Positions 1 to 5,650 are shown, counted from the first letter of the stretch. The stretch: 6,097 bases of DNA from an uncultured bacterium (GCA_945910925.1 CAMDZX010000110.1:1-6097), one strand, 5' to 3'. Notes: generated by a model not told the origin, from the letters alone. Program-made: numbers and translations.

Positions 1-60
1 GTCGCACAAATGGAATATGAAACTGATGGTGCAAGAGCAATTCTAAATTCACTTGGTTAA
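1..60 (+). CDS. C-terminal end of an unidentified protein (5' truncated)
   Basis: The first 60 bases read in frame 1 as 19 codons followed by TAA, ending in the residues ARAILNSLG. The piece is cut by the window edge, so its start, length and family cannot be judged, and I do not recognise it. It is supported only by an open frame running from the edge and by the gene-free, AT-rich DNA that begins right after the stop. There is no clear terminator hairpin between its stop and the next gene, so some read-through towards 217 is possible. Confidence 0.45.
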   Translation, partial: VAQMEYETDGARAILNSLG

Positions 61-216
61 CTATGGCTGACCTATTAAATTCGTAGCAAAGGAAAATAAT
101 TTTGTGTTGAATTTATATAATGCCTGTATAGAGTTATTTGTTACATTATTCTTTTGATTTGTAAATAATTATGCGTATTTTAGCAATTTTTTTGATTTAA
201 ATGTTTTATTATAAGT
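61..216. other. AT-rich intergenic region upstream of the 545-residue protein gene
   Basis: These 156 bases lie between the stop at 58-60 and the ATG at 217. They hold a perfect TATAAT at 116-121 without a good -35 box, a weak six-pair AT-only inverted repeat (145-150 with 164-169) and no terminator that I can support. No open frame of useful length is present on either strand. Confidence 0.5.
116..121 (+). promoter_or_regulatory. Possible -10 box (TATAAT) for the 545-residue protein gene
   Basis: A consensus TATAAT lies 95 bases before the ATG at 217. There is no TTGACA-like hexamer at 16-18 bp spacing and no TG extension, so the call rests on the -10 alone in very AT-rich DNA. A second box, TATTAT at 207-212, sits so close to the ATG that it would give a leaderless message. 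Confidence 0.25.
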
Positions 217-1854
217 ATGGAAGGTCAAGTTGGTAATATATTCGAAACTCAGTTTCGTCATACGTCATTAGGAAATCACTATACCTCGAGTACAGTGCCT
301 TCTTCAACTGTTAATACTTCCACATCCGATATTAAGTCAAAAGAGAGCAAACATGTTAATCATATATTAAGGAATTCAGGCATTGCCGCAGGAGTTGGAG
401 TTCTTCTTCTTGCACCTGTTATGATTCTTGCAGGTAGAGGTAAACTGCCAAAACCAATTACAAACTTTTTGAATAAAAAGAGTGCAAATATCAGTAAGAA
501 AATTGCTGAATTGTTAGCAAAACCAACTATGACCAAAGCAGAAATGGTATATCTTAATTCTCTGCAAAAGACTTCAAATACGATTAATTCACTAAAAGGA
601 CTTGCATTTAATGTTAGTCCTCTGAAGGATGTTCTGTTTGAAAAAGTATTGAGAAAAATAGGTTTAGGCAAGGTTTGTAACAAAATAACCGGCTTCTTTG
701 AGAAGATGGCAGTTAAAATGACTAATATTGCCTACAAAAAATCAAATAATGCATTTGCGGTTATGAAGGATAGTTTTTCACAAGCAAATAAGAAAATGCT
801 TTCTAATCCGGATAAAGTTGTAGAAATTAAAGGTGTTTCTAAAACTGTTGCAGAGTGGGCAAAGGATGCAGAAACGACATTGCAGGAAATGGATAGTGCG
901 TATGATTATTTCAGAACGCCGTCACTTACAAGACGTTATAAATCATTAGCTAAAAAGTTTCAAGGTCTTGGTTCAAGGGTATTTGAACAGACTTACGGGA
1001 ATTTAAAAGAATTTTTGACATCTCCTAAAAAATGGACAACATTTATATCGGAAGATATGGTTGCGGCAGATAAACTAAAGTATGGCAGAGGAATATCACA
1101 CCACAGAAGAATTATAACAAATACTCGTCAGGATTCTGTCGAAAGTATTGAAAAATTGGTTGCAAGTGTAAAATCCGGCATGGATATGACAACTAAAGAG
1201 TCTGTTGATATTATTAAACGATTAAATAAGGCAGTAAAATCCTATAAAACAGATGCTGCAAAAGAAGAAGTATTGTCTGAAATTCAAAGTATAATAAAAG
1301 AGTCCAAGAAGTATCTGAACGGGACAAATTATGCACCACCGACGGCTGAAAAAATCAGAAAATCTTTAAATGAAATAAAATATATTATAGAATCCGATAA
1401 AAACGGTAAAGTGGAAGAACTTTTAGAAATATACTCTCATATATTACCTAAAGATGAATTTAATGCTCTTAAAAAGATTGCTCAAAAATCTGCCTCATCT
1501 TTAAAAGATGCAGTCTATACGGAATCAGAAAAATTTGTTGATAAAATGCGTGATTTAAAAGCAGGGTCTGCTTTAACCGATATAGGTACGGGTATACTGC
1601 TTCCGATGGGAACAACTGCGGCTGCTATTTCTATGGCAGATACAAAAGAGAAAAAACGTTCTGTTGGTCTTAATTTTGGTATACCACTATTAACAGGTTT
1701 GCTTGTTAGTACGTGGGGTACAATAGCAATGTATGCGGCAGGGCCTTCATTGGTTTTGGGGCTTACAACCAGTACGATTACAAACAGGGTATGTTCAGCG
1801 CTTGATAAACACTTAAAAGAAAAAGATGCAAAGAAACTTCAAACTATAGCTTAG
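217..1854 (+). CDS. 545-residue lysine-rich membrane-associated protein, unknown family
   Basis: I do not recognise a family. There is no Sec signal peptide: the first 54 residues are polar and Ser/Thr-rich. A hydrophobic Gly/Ala/Leu segment follows at about residues 55-73. Residues 80-445 are strongly charged, Lys-rich and mostly helix-forming, as in a coiled-coil or helical bundle protein. Near the C terminus lie a hydrophobic stretch (about 452-474), a charged turn DTKEKKR (475-481) and a 41-residue stretch without acidic or basic residues (483-523), which together suggest a membrane hairpin. A short basic tail ends the protein; the only cysteines are at 154 and 526. ATG 217 is the only usable start, because a TGA lies in frame at 193-195 and the next Met is residue 69. 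Unusually for this window it lacks a Shine-Dalgarno sequence. Its stop lies inside the convergent gene. A secreted or membrane-inserted structural protein is possible, but this is inference. Confidence 0.85.
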   Translation: MEGQVGNIFETQFRHTSLGNHYTSSTVPSSTVNTSTSDIKSKESKHVNHILRNSGIAAGVGVLLLAPVMILAGRGKLPKPITNFLNKKSANISKKIAELLAKPTMTKAEMVYLNSLQKTSNTINSLKGLAFNVSPLKDVLFEKVLRKIGLGKVCNKITGFFEKMAVKMTNIAYKKSNNAFAVMKDSFSQANKKMLSNPDKVVEIKGVSKTVAEWAKDAETTLQEMDSAYDYFRTPSLTRRYKSLAKKFQGLGSRVFEQTYGNLKEFLTSPKKWTTFISEDMVAADKLKYGRGISHHRRIITNTRQDSVESIEKLVASVKSGMDMTTKESVDIIKRLNKAVKSYKTDAAKEEVLSEIQSIIKESKKYLNGTNYAPPTAEKIRKSLNEIKYIIESDKNGKVEELLEIYSHILPKDEFNALKKIAQKSASSLKDAVYTESEKFVDKMRDLKAGSALTDIGTGILLPMGTTAAAISMADTKEKKRSVGLNFGIPLLTGLLVSTWGTIAMYAAGPSLVLGLTTSTITNRVCSALDKHLKEKDAKKLQTIA

Positions 1855-2353
1855 ATATTAAATCAGTAATATCATTTACGGTTTCTTTGTTCATAATATT
1901 ATAAAAGTTGGACGCTTGATTGTTCCAGAAGTTTTTGACAGCATTTAACGGATTGGAAACGCTTTCGGGGTTAAGATTGAATTCGGAATTTCTTATTGAA
2001 TTTACGACAGGAGAAAACGCATCAACGGCATCTTCAATTAATGAACTTACGTTAAATTTGTTATCATCACGAATGTTCATATCAGTGTTTACAGGCTCGA
2101 CATTTTCTATTGCATCTAAGTCCGAAACCATTGAATTGTAGTCAAATCCTTCAATGTTTAATCCCGCAGGAACTCCCAGTTTATCGACGATATTTTGTAT
2201 GTTTTCTTTTGACTCATCAGTTTTGTCTAATTTGTTATCAAGGATATTTGAGAAGGTATTATCATTGAGGTCAAAACTCTGAATCCCTTTATTGTTCTGA
2301 GTTTCTTGTCCCGATAATATAGAATTTATTCCCGTTAAAATAGGATTGCTCAT
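1844..2353 (-). CDS. 169-residue Asn/Asp/Ser-rich acidic protein, unknown function
   Basis: No known domain is recognisable. The protein has no cysteine, signal peptide or membrane segment and is rich in Asn, Asp, Ser and Ile. Short amphipathic helices are likely near residues 34-60, 102-120 and at the C terminus (about 154-169), with disordered Asn/Ser linkers between them. The ATG at 2353 is chosen because AGAGAGG lies five bases upstream of it; the frame could extend to a TTG at 2368, but that extension contains the ribosome binding site. It is the last gene of a run on the minus strand, 51 bp beyond the 54-residue gene. Its TAG stop overlaps the end of the 545-residue gene by 11 bp, tail to tail. 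The FSNILDN segment (34-40) loosely recalls N-terminal regions of small flagellar or secretion rod and hook proteins, but this is too weak for a name. Confidence 0.75.
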   Translation of the reverse strand: MSNPILTGINSILSGQETQNNKGIQSFDLNDNTFSNILDNKLDKTDESKENIQNIVDKLGVPAGLNIEGFDYNSMVSDLDAIENVEPVNTDMNIRDDNKFNVSSLIEDAVDAFSPVVNSIRNSEFNLNPESVSNPLNAVKNFWNNQASNFYNIMNKETVNDITDLISKL

Positions 2354-2404
2354 AATAACCTCTCTCAAAGGTATTATGAATTATTTTACGGCATTCAACA
2401 TCAT

Positions 2405-2569
2405 TTAATCGTATGATTGTAAATATCCGAGTATTTTCATCCCTGATTCGATTTTTTCTTTGGCAAGTTTGTCGTATTTGTTAGTTTCATTTGCCATAGA
2501 AAGATATATGAATCCTGAACGAAATTCATCTGTTATTTTTTCAAGCAGTTCATTGTTATTTGAAATCAT
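2405..2569 (-). CDS. 54-residue small orphan protein in the superoxide reductase operon
   Basis: A short frame runs from ATG 2569 to TAA 2405. It is charged and helix-forming, with no cysteine, no signal and no membrane segment, and its sequence (starting MISNNNELLEKITDEF, ending ILGYLQSYD) looks like real protein rather than out-of-frame noise. It begins 10 bases after the stop of desulfoferrodoxin. The ribosome binding site is weak (AAGTGA, partly formed by the upstream stop region), so translation may be coupled to the upstream gene. It is not a rubredoxin or ferritin, since the metal ligands are absent. It fills what would otherwise be a 226-base gap on the minus strand between desulfoferrodoxin and the 169-residue gene. 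No homologue family comes to mind. Confidence 0.6.
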   Translation of the reverse strand: MISNNNELLEKITDEFRSGFIYLSMANETNKYDKLAKEKIESGMKILGYLQSYD

Positions 2570-2579
2570 ATATTGTCAC

Positions 2580-2966
2580 TTATGTTTTTTCGTATAATCC
2601 GTGAATATTGCAGTAAGAAACGGCTTTTTTGATGTTTTTTACTCCTTCAACCTTCATCTCTACTTTGTCATTCGGATGGAAGAATTTTGTGTATACGTTG
2701 TTTTGTTCCGCATCTTCAGCTTGTACCATCATAATATAATGGTTTTCTGTCATCGGATGTTCTGTCATTTGTATCGTGGTACTTTCGTTATCTGTTATGA
2801 TTTCAGGTGTATGCTTTTCGGTGAGTCCGTTGTCTGAGTTTGAATTTTTTGGCTTTAAAAGCTCCATACTTTCACCGCAGCAAACCAGTTCTCCGACACC
2901 CGATACAAGGACTTCGACAATGTTCCCGCATACGTTGCATTTGTATATTTCAAGTTTGTTTGTCAT
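2580..2966 (-). CDS. dfx: Desulfoferrodoxin (superoxide reductase, class I / 2Fe-SOR)
   Basis: This enzyme reduces superoxide to hydrogen peroxide in the cytoplasm of anaerobes without releasing oxygen, using electrons usually supplied by rubredoxin. The N-terminal desulforedoxin domain shows the four iron ligands C10, C13, C29 and C30 (CNVC and CC). The C-terminal catalytic domain shows E50-K51-H52, then H70 and H76 in HPMTENHYI, and C119 and H122 in CNIHG. These match the family's Fe(His)4Cys centre and its conserved Glu-Lys pair. The length of 128 residues is normal. The linker between the two domains (about 39-49) is rich in Asn and Ser and about three residues longer than in the classic Desulfoarculus protein. 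ATG 2966 is chosen because AAAGGAG stands just upstream; an ATG at 2981 in frame would place that site inside the gene. It heads a likely operon with the 54- and 169-residue genes and is divergent from the YkgJ-type gene. Confidence 0.95.
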   Translation of the reverse strand: MTNKLEIYKCNVCGNIVEVLVSGVGELVCCGESMELLKPKNSNSDNGLTEKHTPEIITDNESTTIQMTEHPMTENHYIMMVQAEDAEQNNVYTKFFHPNDKVEMKVEGVKNIKKAVSYCNIHGLYEKT

Positions 2967-2985
2967 GATATCTCCTTTCATTGAG

Positions 2986-3014
2986 ATTATAAAAATTCAA
3001 ATCACAAATATCAT
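2986..3014 (-). promoter_or_regulatory. Likely promoter of the desulfoferrodoxin operon
   Basis: On the minus strand a perfect TATAAT (2991 down to 2986) follows an ATGATA hexamer (3014 down to 3009, four of six matches to TTGACA) at 17-bp spacing. Transcription would start near 2979, giving a leader of about a dozen bases that still contains the AAAGGAG ribosome binding site. I see no clear operator repeat. Confidence 0.5.
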
Positions 3015-3042
3015 TGCCGAACAGGGCTATTTATGCTATTCT
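3014..3042 (+). promoter_or_regulatory. Weak candidate promoter of the YkgJ-type gene
   Basis: TTGCCG (3014-3019) and TATTCT (3037-3042) are each four of six to consensus and are spaced 17 bp apart. The start point would fall at or near the ATG at 3049, implying a leaderless message or translation from the second ATG at 3058. Its -35 abuts the -35 of the divergent desulfoferrodoxin promoter, so one bound regulator could affect both. Confidence 0.25.
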
Positions 3043-3048
3043 GTGGGT

Positions 3049-3762
3049 ATGGAAAATATGAAGCTGAATACCCAATACGAGGAAATGGAAGCCAATTATA
3101 AGGAAATATTTATCGAGGCTGCGGAAATGATTCGTGCCGCTATTGATAAATTAAAACCTGATTATAGTTGTAAATCCTGCCGTATTAATTGTAATATTCA
3201 AAAAGTAGATATTTTTGCGGATTTTCCGGGCGGATGTCCTTATTACAACTGGCAAATGCAGGCTTTGACATACTTGACGACGACTTATGCCGAAAAACTC
3301 AAAAAGGCTAAAGATAAAATTCTTGAGGGAAAAGAAAAATGCCAATGCAGTATGTGTGGTGCTTGTTGTAAACTCGCGGTAAGTGAGTTTTCGTATGCTC
3401 AATTAAAACAAAAAGCTTTGCGTGGTGATAAGTTTGCGACGATGTTTACGAGCGTATTTGTCCCTTATGAATCGGAAGAAGCTGCACAAGAAGCGGCTCC
3501 CGAATATTTTGAACTGTCTAATGAATTGCTTGACCCGAATGAAAGGGTTTATTATTACTATTGCCCGAAACTTACCCCCGATAATAAGTGTTCTGATTAT
3601 GAAAATCGTCCGTTATTATGCAAGGATTTTCCGATTACGCCGCTTAAACTCTTGCCTTCGACATGCGGGTATCTTCCTTGGAGAAACGGCGCAAATAAAC
3701 TTGCTATGTCTATCAAAGCAAGAGAAGATATCATAGCGTTTTATAAACAAAAACTGGGTTAA
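3049..3762 (+). CDS. YkgJ-family cysteine-cluster (CxxCxxCC) putative metal-binding protein
   Basis: The core matches the YkgJ / zinc- or iron-chelating family. C100, C103, C106 and C107 form CSMCGACC. Then come C172 in CPKL, C181 in the KCSDYENRP block, C191 in CKDFP and C206, the family's usual spaced pattern. The family's biochemical role is not established; the cysteines probably bind a metal or iron-sulfur centre. N-terminal to the core is a helical region with its own group C41, C44, C48 and C63, separated from the core by a Lys-rich helix (about 70-97). In all there are 13 cysteines in 237 residues. The frame is open upstream to 2776, but that part is antisense to desulfoferrodoxin, so ATG 3049 is preferred. 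ATG 3058 is the alternative, as GGA lies just before it; neither has a strong ribosome binding site. The gene is divergent from the superoxide reductase operon. Confidence 0.85.
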   Translation: MENMKLNTQYEEMEANYKEIFIEAAEMIRAAIDKLKPDYSCKSCRINCNIQKVDIFADFPGGCPYYNWQMQALTYLTTTYAEKLKKAKDKILEGKEKCQCSMCGACCKLAVSEFSYAQLKQKALRGDKFATMFTSVFVPYESEEAAQEAAPEYFELSNELLDPNERVYYYYCPKLTPDNKCSDYENRPLLCKDFPITPLKLLPSTCGYLPWRNGANKLAMSIKAREDIIAFYKQKLG

Positions 3763-3984
3763 TGTCAGATTTTAGAGGGTTACATATACAATGTTTACCT
3801 TAAAGTAAGTATTTATTTAGCATATAAGATTTTTTGTACTTTATTTAAACCGCTACAACGCTATATTAGTCAGAGATTTGTTGATTTATGTTAAGGATTG
3901 TAACAGTTTTTGTCAACGTTGCAACTCTACCCCCCCTTATACTTAATATATACGTAAGACATATGACATAGAGAGTAAACAAAT

Positions 3985-4013
3985 AAAAAGGCTGTATAAT
4001 TTTAAGCTTTTTT
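3985..4013 (+). terminator. Possible weak AT-rich terminator hairpin
   Basis: AAAAAGGCT (3985-3993) pairs with AGCTTTTTT (4005-4013) over nine positions with one G-U pair and an 11-base loop, leaving the T run as part of the stem. It has only three G-C or C-G-type contacts, so it would be a weak terminator. It lies 222 bases after the YkgJ-type stop, farther than usual. The loop contains TATAAT, so the palindrome may be incidental to a promoter. Confidence 0.3.
3995..4000 (+). promoter_or_regulatory. Candidate -10 box (TATAAT) for the 483-residue protein gene
   Basis: A perfect TATAAT lies 127 bases before the ATG at 4128. No recognisable -35 stands at 16-18 bp. If used, it would start a leader of about 120 bases containing the 12-bp palindrome at 4067-4078. 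Confidence 0.3.
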
Positions 4014-4066
4014 CTATAAGCGTAAAATTACTTCTTCAAACTTCATACAGTCGCAATATTTTGTTG

Positions 4067-4078
4067 CCGAGTACTCGG
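4067..4078. repeat. 12-bp perfect palindrome in the leader of the 483-residue gene
   Basis: CCGAGTACTCGG is a perfect inverted repeat without a loop and is GC-rich in AT-rich surroundings. It lies about 50 bases before the ATG at 4128 and could be a dimeric regulator site. One 12-bp palindrome is expected by chance in a window of this size, so the call is only that it exists. Confidence 0.4.
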
Positions 4079-4111
4079 TCATGTGTCTTGCGCTTTCTTT
4101 AAATAAAACAC

Positions 4112-4119
4112 AAGAGGAG
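4112..4119 (+). promoter_or_regulatory. Strong ribosome binding site fixing the start at 4128
   Basis: AAGAGGAG lies eight bases before ATG 4128. It is among the strongest ribosome binding sites in the window, suggesting that the product is made in quantity. Confidence 0.8.
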
Positions 4120-4127
4120 CATAATAT

Positions 4128-5579
4128 ATGGGCGTCAAACCGGTCGAGTACGTAAAAGATAGCAGTACACAAGGATTTGCGGTTGCAGGAGATGAAAAAC
4201 CTATCAACCAAACTACTGCTAATACAATCCAAAAAGACGTAAATCAAGGTAATACAAAAGACCTTGATAACGCACAGGATAAATATCTTAGTTCGCTGGT
4301 TGACGAGGATACAATAGATTACACCGCAGATGAACAAAAGAATGTAGGTAGAAATCAGGTTAAGACAAAGGGCGCGGATAAAATAGGTGCGGGTAGCTCA
4401 ATTGCATCTTCTGCAACTACAGCCGGAGCTGTTGCAGGAGCTGCTGTCGCAGGCGCAATAGTTCAGGCTTCAACTGTTACAGTAACTCAGACTGGTACAA
4501 TTGGGGGAACGACTATTGCTGCGGGTACATCATTTGCTACTCAAGTTCCAGCTCAGCAAGTCCAAATTACTACAACAAAAACGCAAGCCGCAGATGGTTT
4601 TACACAACTTTTAATGGCGGGAATATTACTTGCTGCAGGTATTGCATCTTCAGTATTAGCATTTACGTTTGACCCAACGTTAAAGGATAAAAAAAGTCAG
4701 ACAGATGCAGCAGAAGAAACAAATAGTACTCTTCAAGCGTATTATGATACCTTATCAGCAGATATGGATGAAATGGTAAATGAATCAGAACGTTATAAAG
4801 AGCTGCTTGACGGTAAAACACAATCGGATGTAGATACGATAACGGAGCTGGGAGCTTTGCAAGCAGAGTTGAATGTATATTTGTCACAAGGTGATACCGA
4901 AAAAGCTGCAGAAATCCAAGCAAAAATAGATGAAATAAAAAATGGCGCAAAAGATGACCCTGCAGGTGCTGAACTTGGTGAGATAAAAGAAGGTTTAGAA
5001 ACATATACAGGTAATTATAATGAAGCAATCGGAGTTGCAGAATCAGGAACTACTGTAGCAGATTTCTTAAAACAAGGAAATGCTCTAAAAATAGTTGCTA
5101 TGGTGAATTCTACACTTTTAGGTTTATGTAGTCTATACTGTATTGGAGCTGTAATTGGAATGTTTCCAAAGTTAGCACCATTTTTCCCTGATTTATCTGG
5201 AAACATCCCTGCAAAGGTTATGATGGGGGCTGCTGGCGCTGCATTTGCAGTAGCTGCAACTAAAATGTCTTTTAGTGCTGCACAAGAGGGTAAAGCCGGA
5301 GATGCAGGTAATCAAATGGCAGAATATGTTGCTTCTCTTAACGAAAACATTGAAGCACAAGGTGGATTTACCGAAGAAGTTACCGCCGGTTATGCAGAGG
5401 GTGATGCTCAATATACACAGGTTACACAAAAAACTCAAGAGGGTGTTGACAAAGCACTTAAAAACCAACAAAGCAGACTCAATCCTCCTGAGAACAACCC
5501 AAATCCAACACCAAATCCGAATCCGACTCCAAGTCCAAATCCGAATCCTGAATCTGAGCCGGAAGAACCTGCGGCATAG
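4128..5579 (+). CDS. 483-residue multi-domain membrane protein with proline-repeat tail, unknown family
   Basis: I do not recognise a family. The N terminus (1-85) is polar and charged, with no signal peptide. Residues 86-150 contain no Asp, Glu, Lys or Arg at all and are made of Gly, Ala, Ser, Thr, Val, Ile and Gln, with a glycine-zipper-like AGAVAGAAVAGA at 99-110. A predicted membrane segment follows at about 158-181. Residues 182-300 are acidic and helical, probably a coiled coil. Two further membrane segments at about 319-345 and 362-380, joined by a Pro/Phe-rich loop, could form a hairpin; the only cysteines are C334 and C338. After a polar region (383-450) the protein ends in nine X-Pro dipeptides and an acidic Pro/Glu tail. 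The plan recalls secreted translocator or pore-forming proteins and surface proteins with proline spacers, but this is inference from architecture. A strong ribosome binding site precedes it and a terminator follows. Confidence 0.88.
   Translation: MGVKPVEYVKDSSTQGFAVAGDEKPINQTTANTIQKDVNQGNTKDLDNAQDKYLSSLVDEDTIDYTADEQKNVGRNQVKTKGADKIGAGSSIASSATTAGAVAGAAVAGAIVQASTVTVTQTGTIGGTTIAAGTSFATQVPAQQVQITTTKTQAADGFTQLLMAGILLAAGIASSVLAFTFDPTLKDKKSQTDAAEETNSTLQAYYDTLSADMDEMVNESERYKELLDGKTQSDVDTITELGALQAELNVYLSQGDTEKAAEIQAKIDEIKNGAKDDPAGAELGEIKEGLETYTGNYNEAIGVAESGTTVADFLKQGNALKIVAMVNSTLLGLCSLYCIGAVIGMFPKLAPFFPDLSGNIPAKVMMGAAGAAFAVAATKMSFSAAQEGKAGDAGNQMAEYVASLNENIEAQGGFTEEVTAGYAEGDAQYTQVTQKTQEGVDKALKNQQSRLNPPENNPNPTPNPNPTPSPNPNPESEPEEPAA
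5496..5549 (+). repeat. Nine imperfect 6-bp units encoding Asn/Thr/Ser-Pro dipeptides
   Basis: Codons 457-474 of the 483-residue protein form nine tandem X-Pro pairs in the order N, N, T, N, N, T, S, N, N. The DNA units are variants of AATCCN, AACCCA and ACTCCA, so repeat copy number could vary by slippage without breaking the frame. In protein this would be a stiff extended spacer. Confidence 0.85.
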
Positions 5580-5615
5580 CAATCAACTCTTTGTAAAATT
5601 AAAACAGAATTTCAT

Positions 5616-5650
5616 ATCCTCTCTCAAAACCTTATATTGGAGAGGATTTT
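5616..5650 (+). terminator. Rho-independent terminator after the 483-residue gene
   Basis: ATCCTCTC (5616-5623) pairs perfectly with GAGAGGAT (5640-5647) around a loop of about 16 bases, and the 3' arm runs straight into a TTTT tail. It lies 36 bases after the TAG of the 483-residue gene and separates it from the phosphohexomutase promoter. Confidence 0.75.

Larger units (their letters stand above)
3763..4127. other. 365-bp gene-free region with several candidate control elements
   Basis: No convincing gene is present on either strand. The region contains a seven-C run (3930-3936) flanked by promoter-like boxes, a small interrupted inverted repeat around CAACGTTG (3914-3921), an AT-rich hairpin (3985-4013) whose loop holds a TATAAT, a 12-bp palindrome (4067-4078) and the ribosome binding site of the next gene. 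Its length suggests a long untranslated leader or complex control of the gene at 4128. Confidence 0.6.

Noticed and set aside
135..144. TATTTGTTAC shared upstream of the 545-residue and phosphohexomutase genes (second copy near 5670)
   Set aside because: A shared AT-rich 10-mer is expected by chance in a 6-kb window.
360..683. Minus-strand 107-codon open frame
   Set aside because: It is a complement shadow of the 545-residue gene, with no ribosome binding site and a Leu/Phe-rich, low-complexity product.
2776..3048. N-terminal 91-codon extension of the YkgJ-type frame
   Set aside because: It runs antisense through the desulfoferrodoxin coding sequence and its promoter, has unlike composition (Ser/Phe/Thr-rich), and the YkgJ family needs nothing there.
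3914..3925. Overlapping small palindromes CAACGTTG and GTTGCAAC as an operator
   Set aside because: Eight-base palindromes are common by chance, and the longer symmetry needs a bulge.
3888..3971. 27-residue hydrophobic frame in the gene-free region
   Set aside because: It begins with MLRIVTVFVNV, but no ribosome binding site precedes it and it crosses the seven-C run; the length is within chance.
4081..4155. 24-codon frame overlapping the start at 4128, a possible leader peptide
   Set aside because: It has no ribosome binding site and no run of regulatory codons, and overlaps the real start in another frame.
4014..4337. Minus-strand 107-codon frame across the start of the 483-residue gene
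   Set aside because: It covers the ribosome binding site and the N-terminal coding region of a clear gene and has no ribosome binding site of its own.
4663..5582. Three minus-strand open frames (4663-5028, 5015-5206, 5193-5582)
   Set aside because: They lie wholly opposite the well-supported 483-residue gene; their Cys/Phe/Arg- or Leu/His-rich products are typical of shadows.
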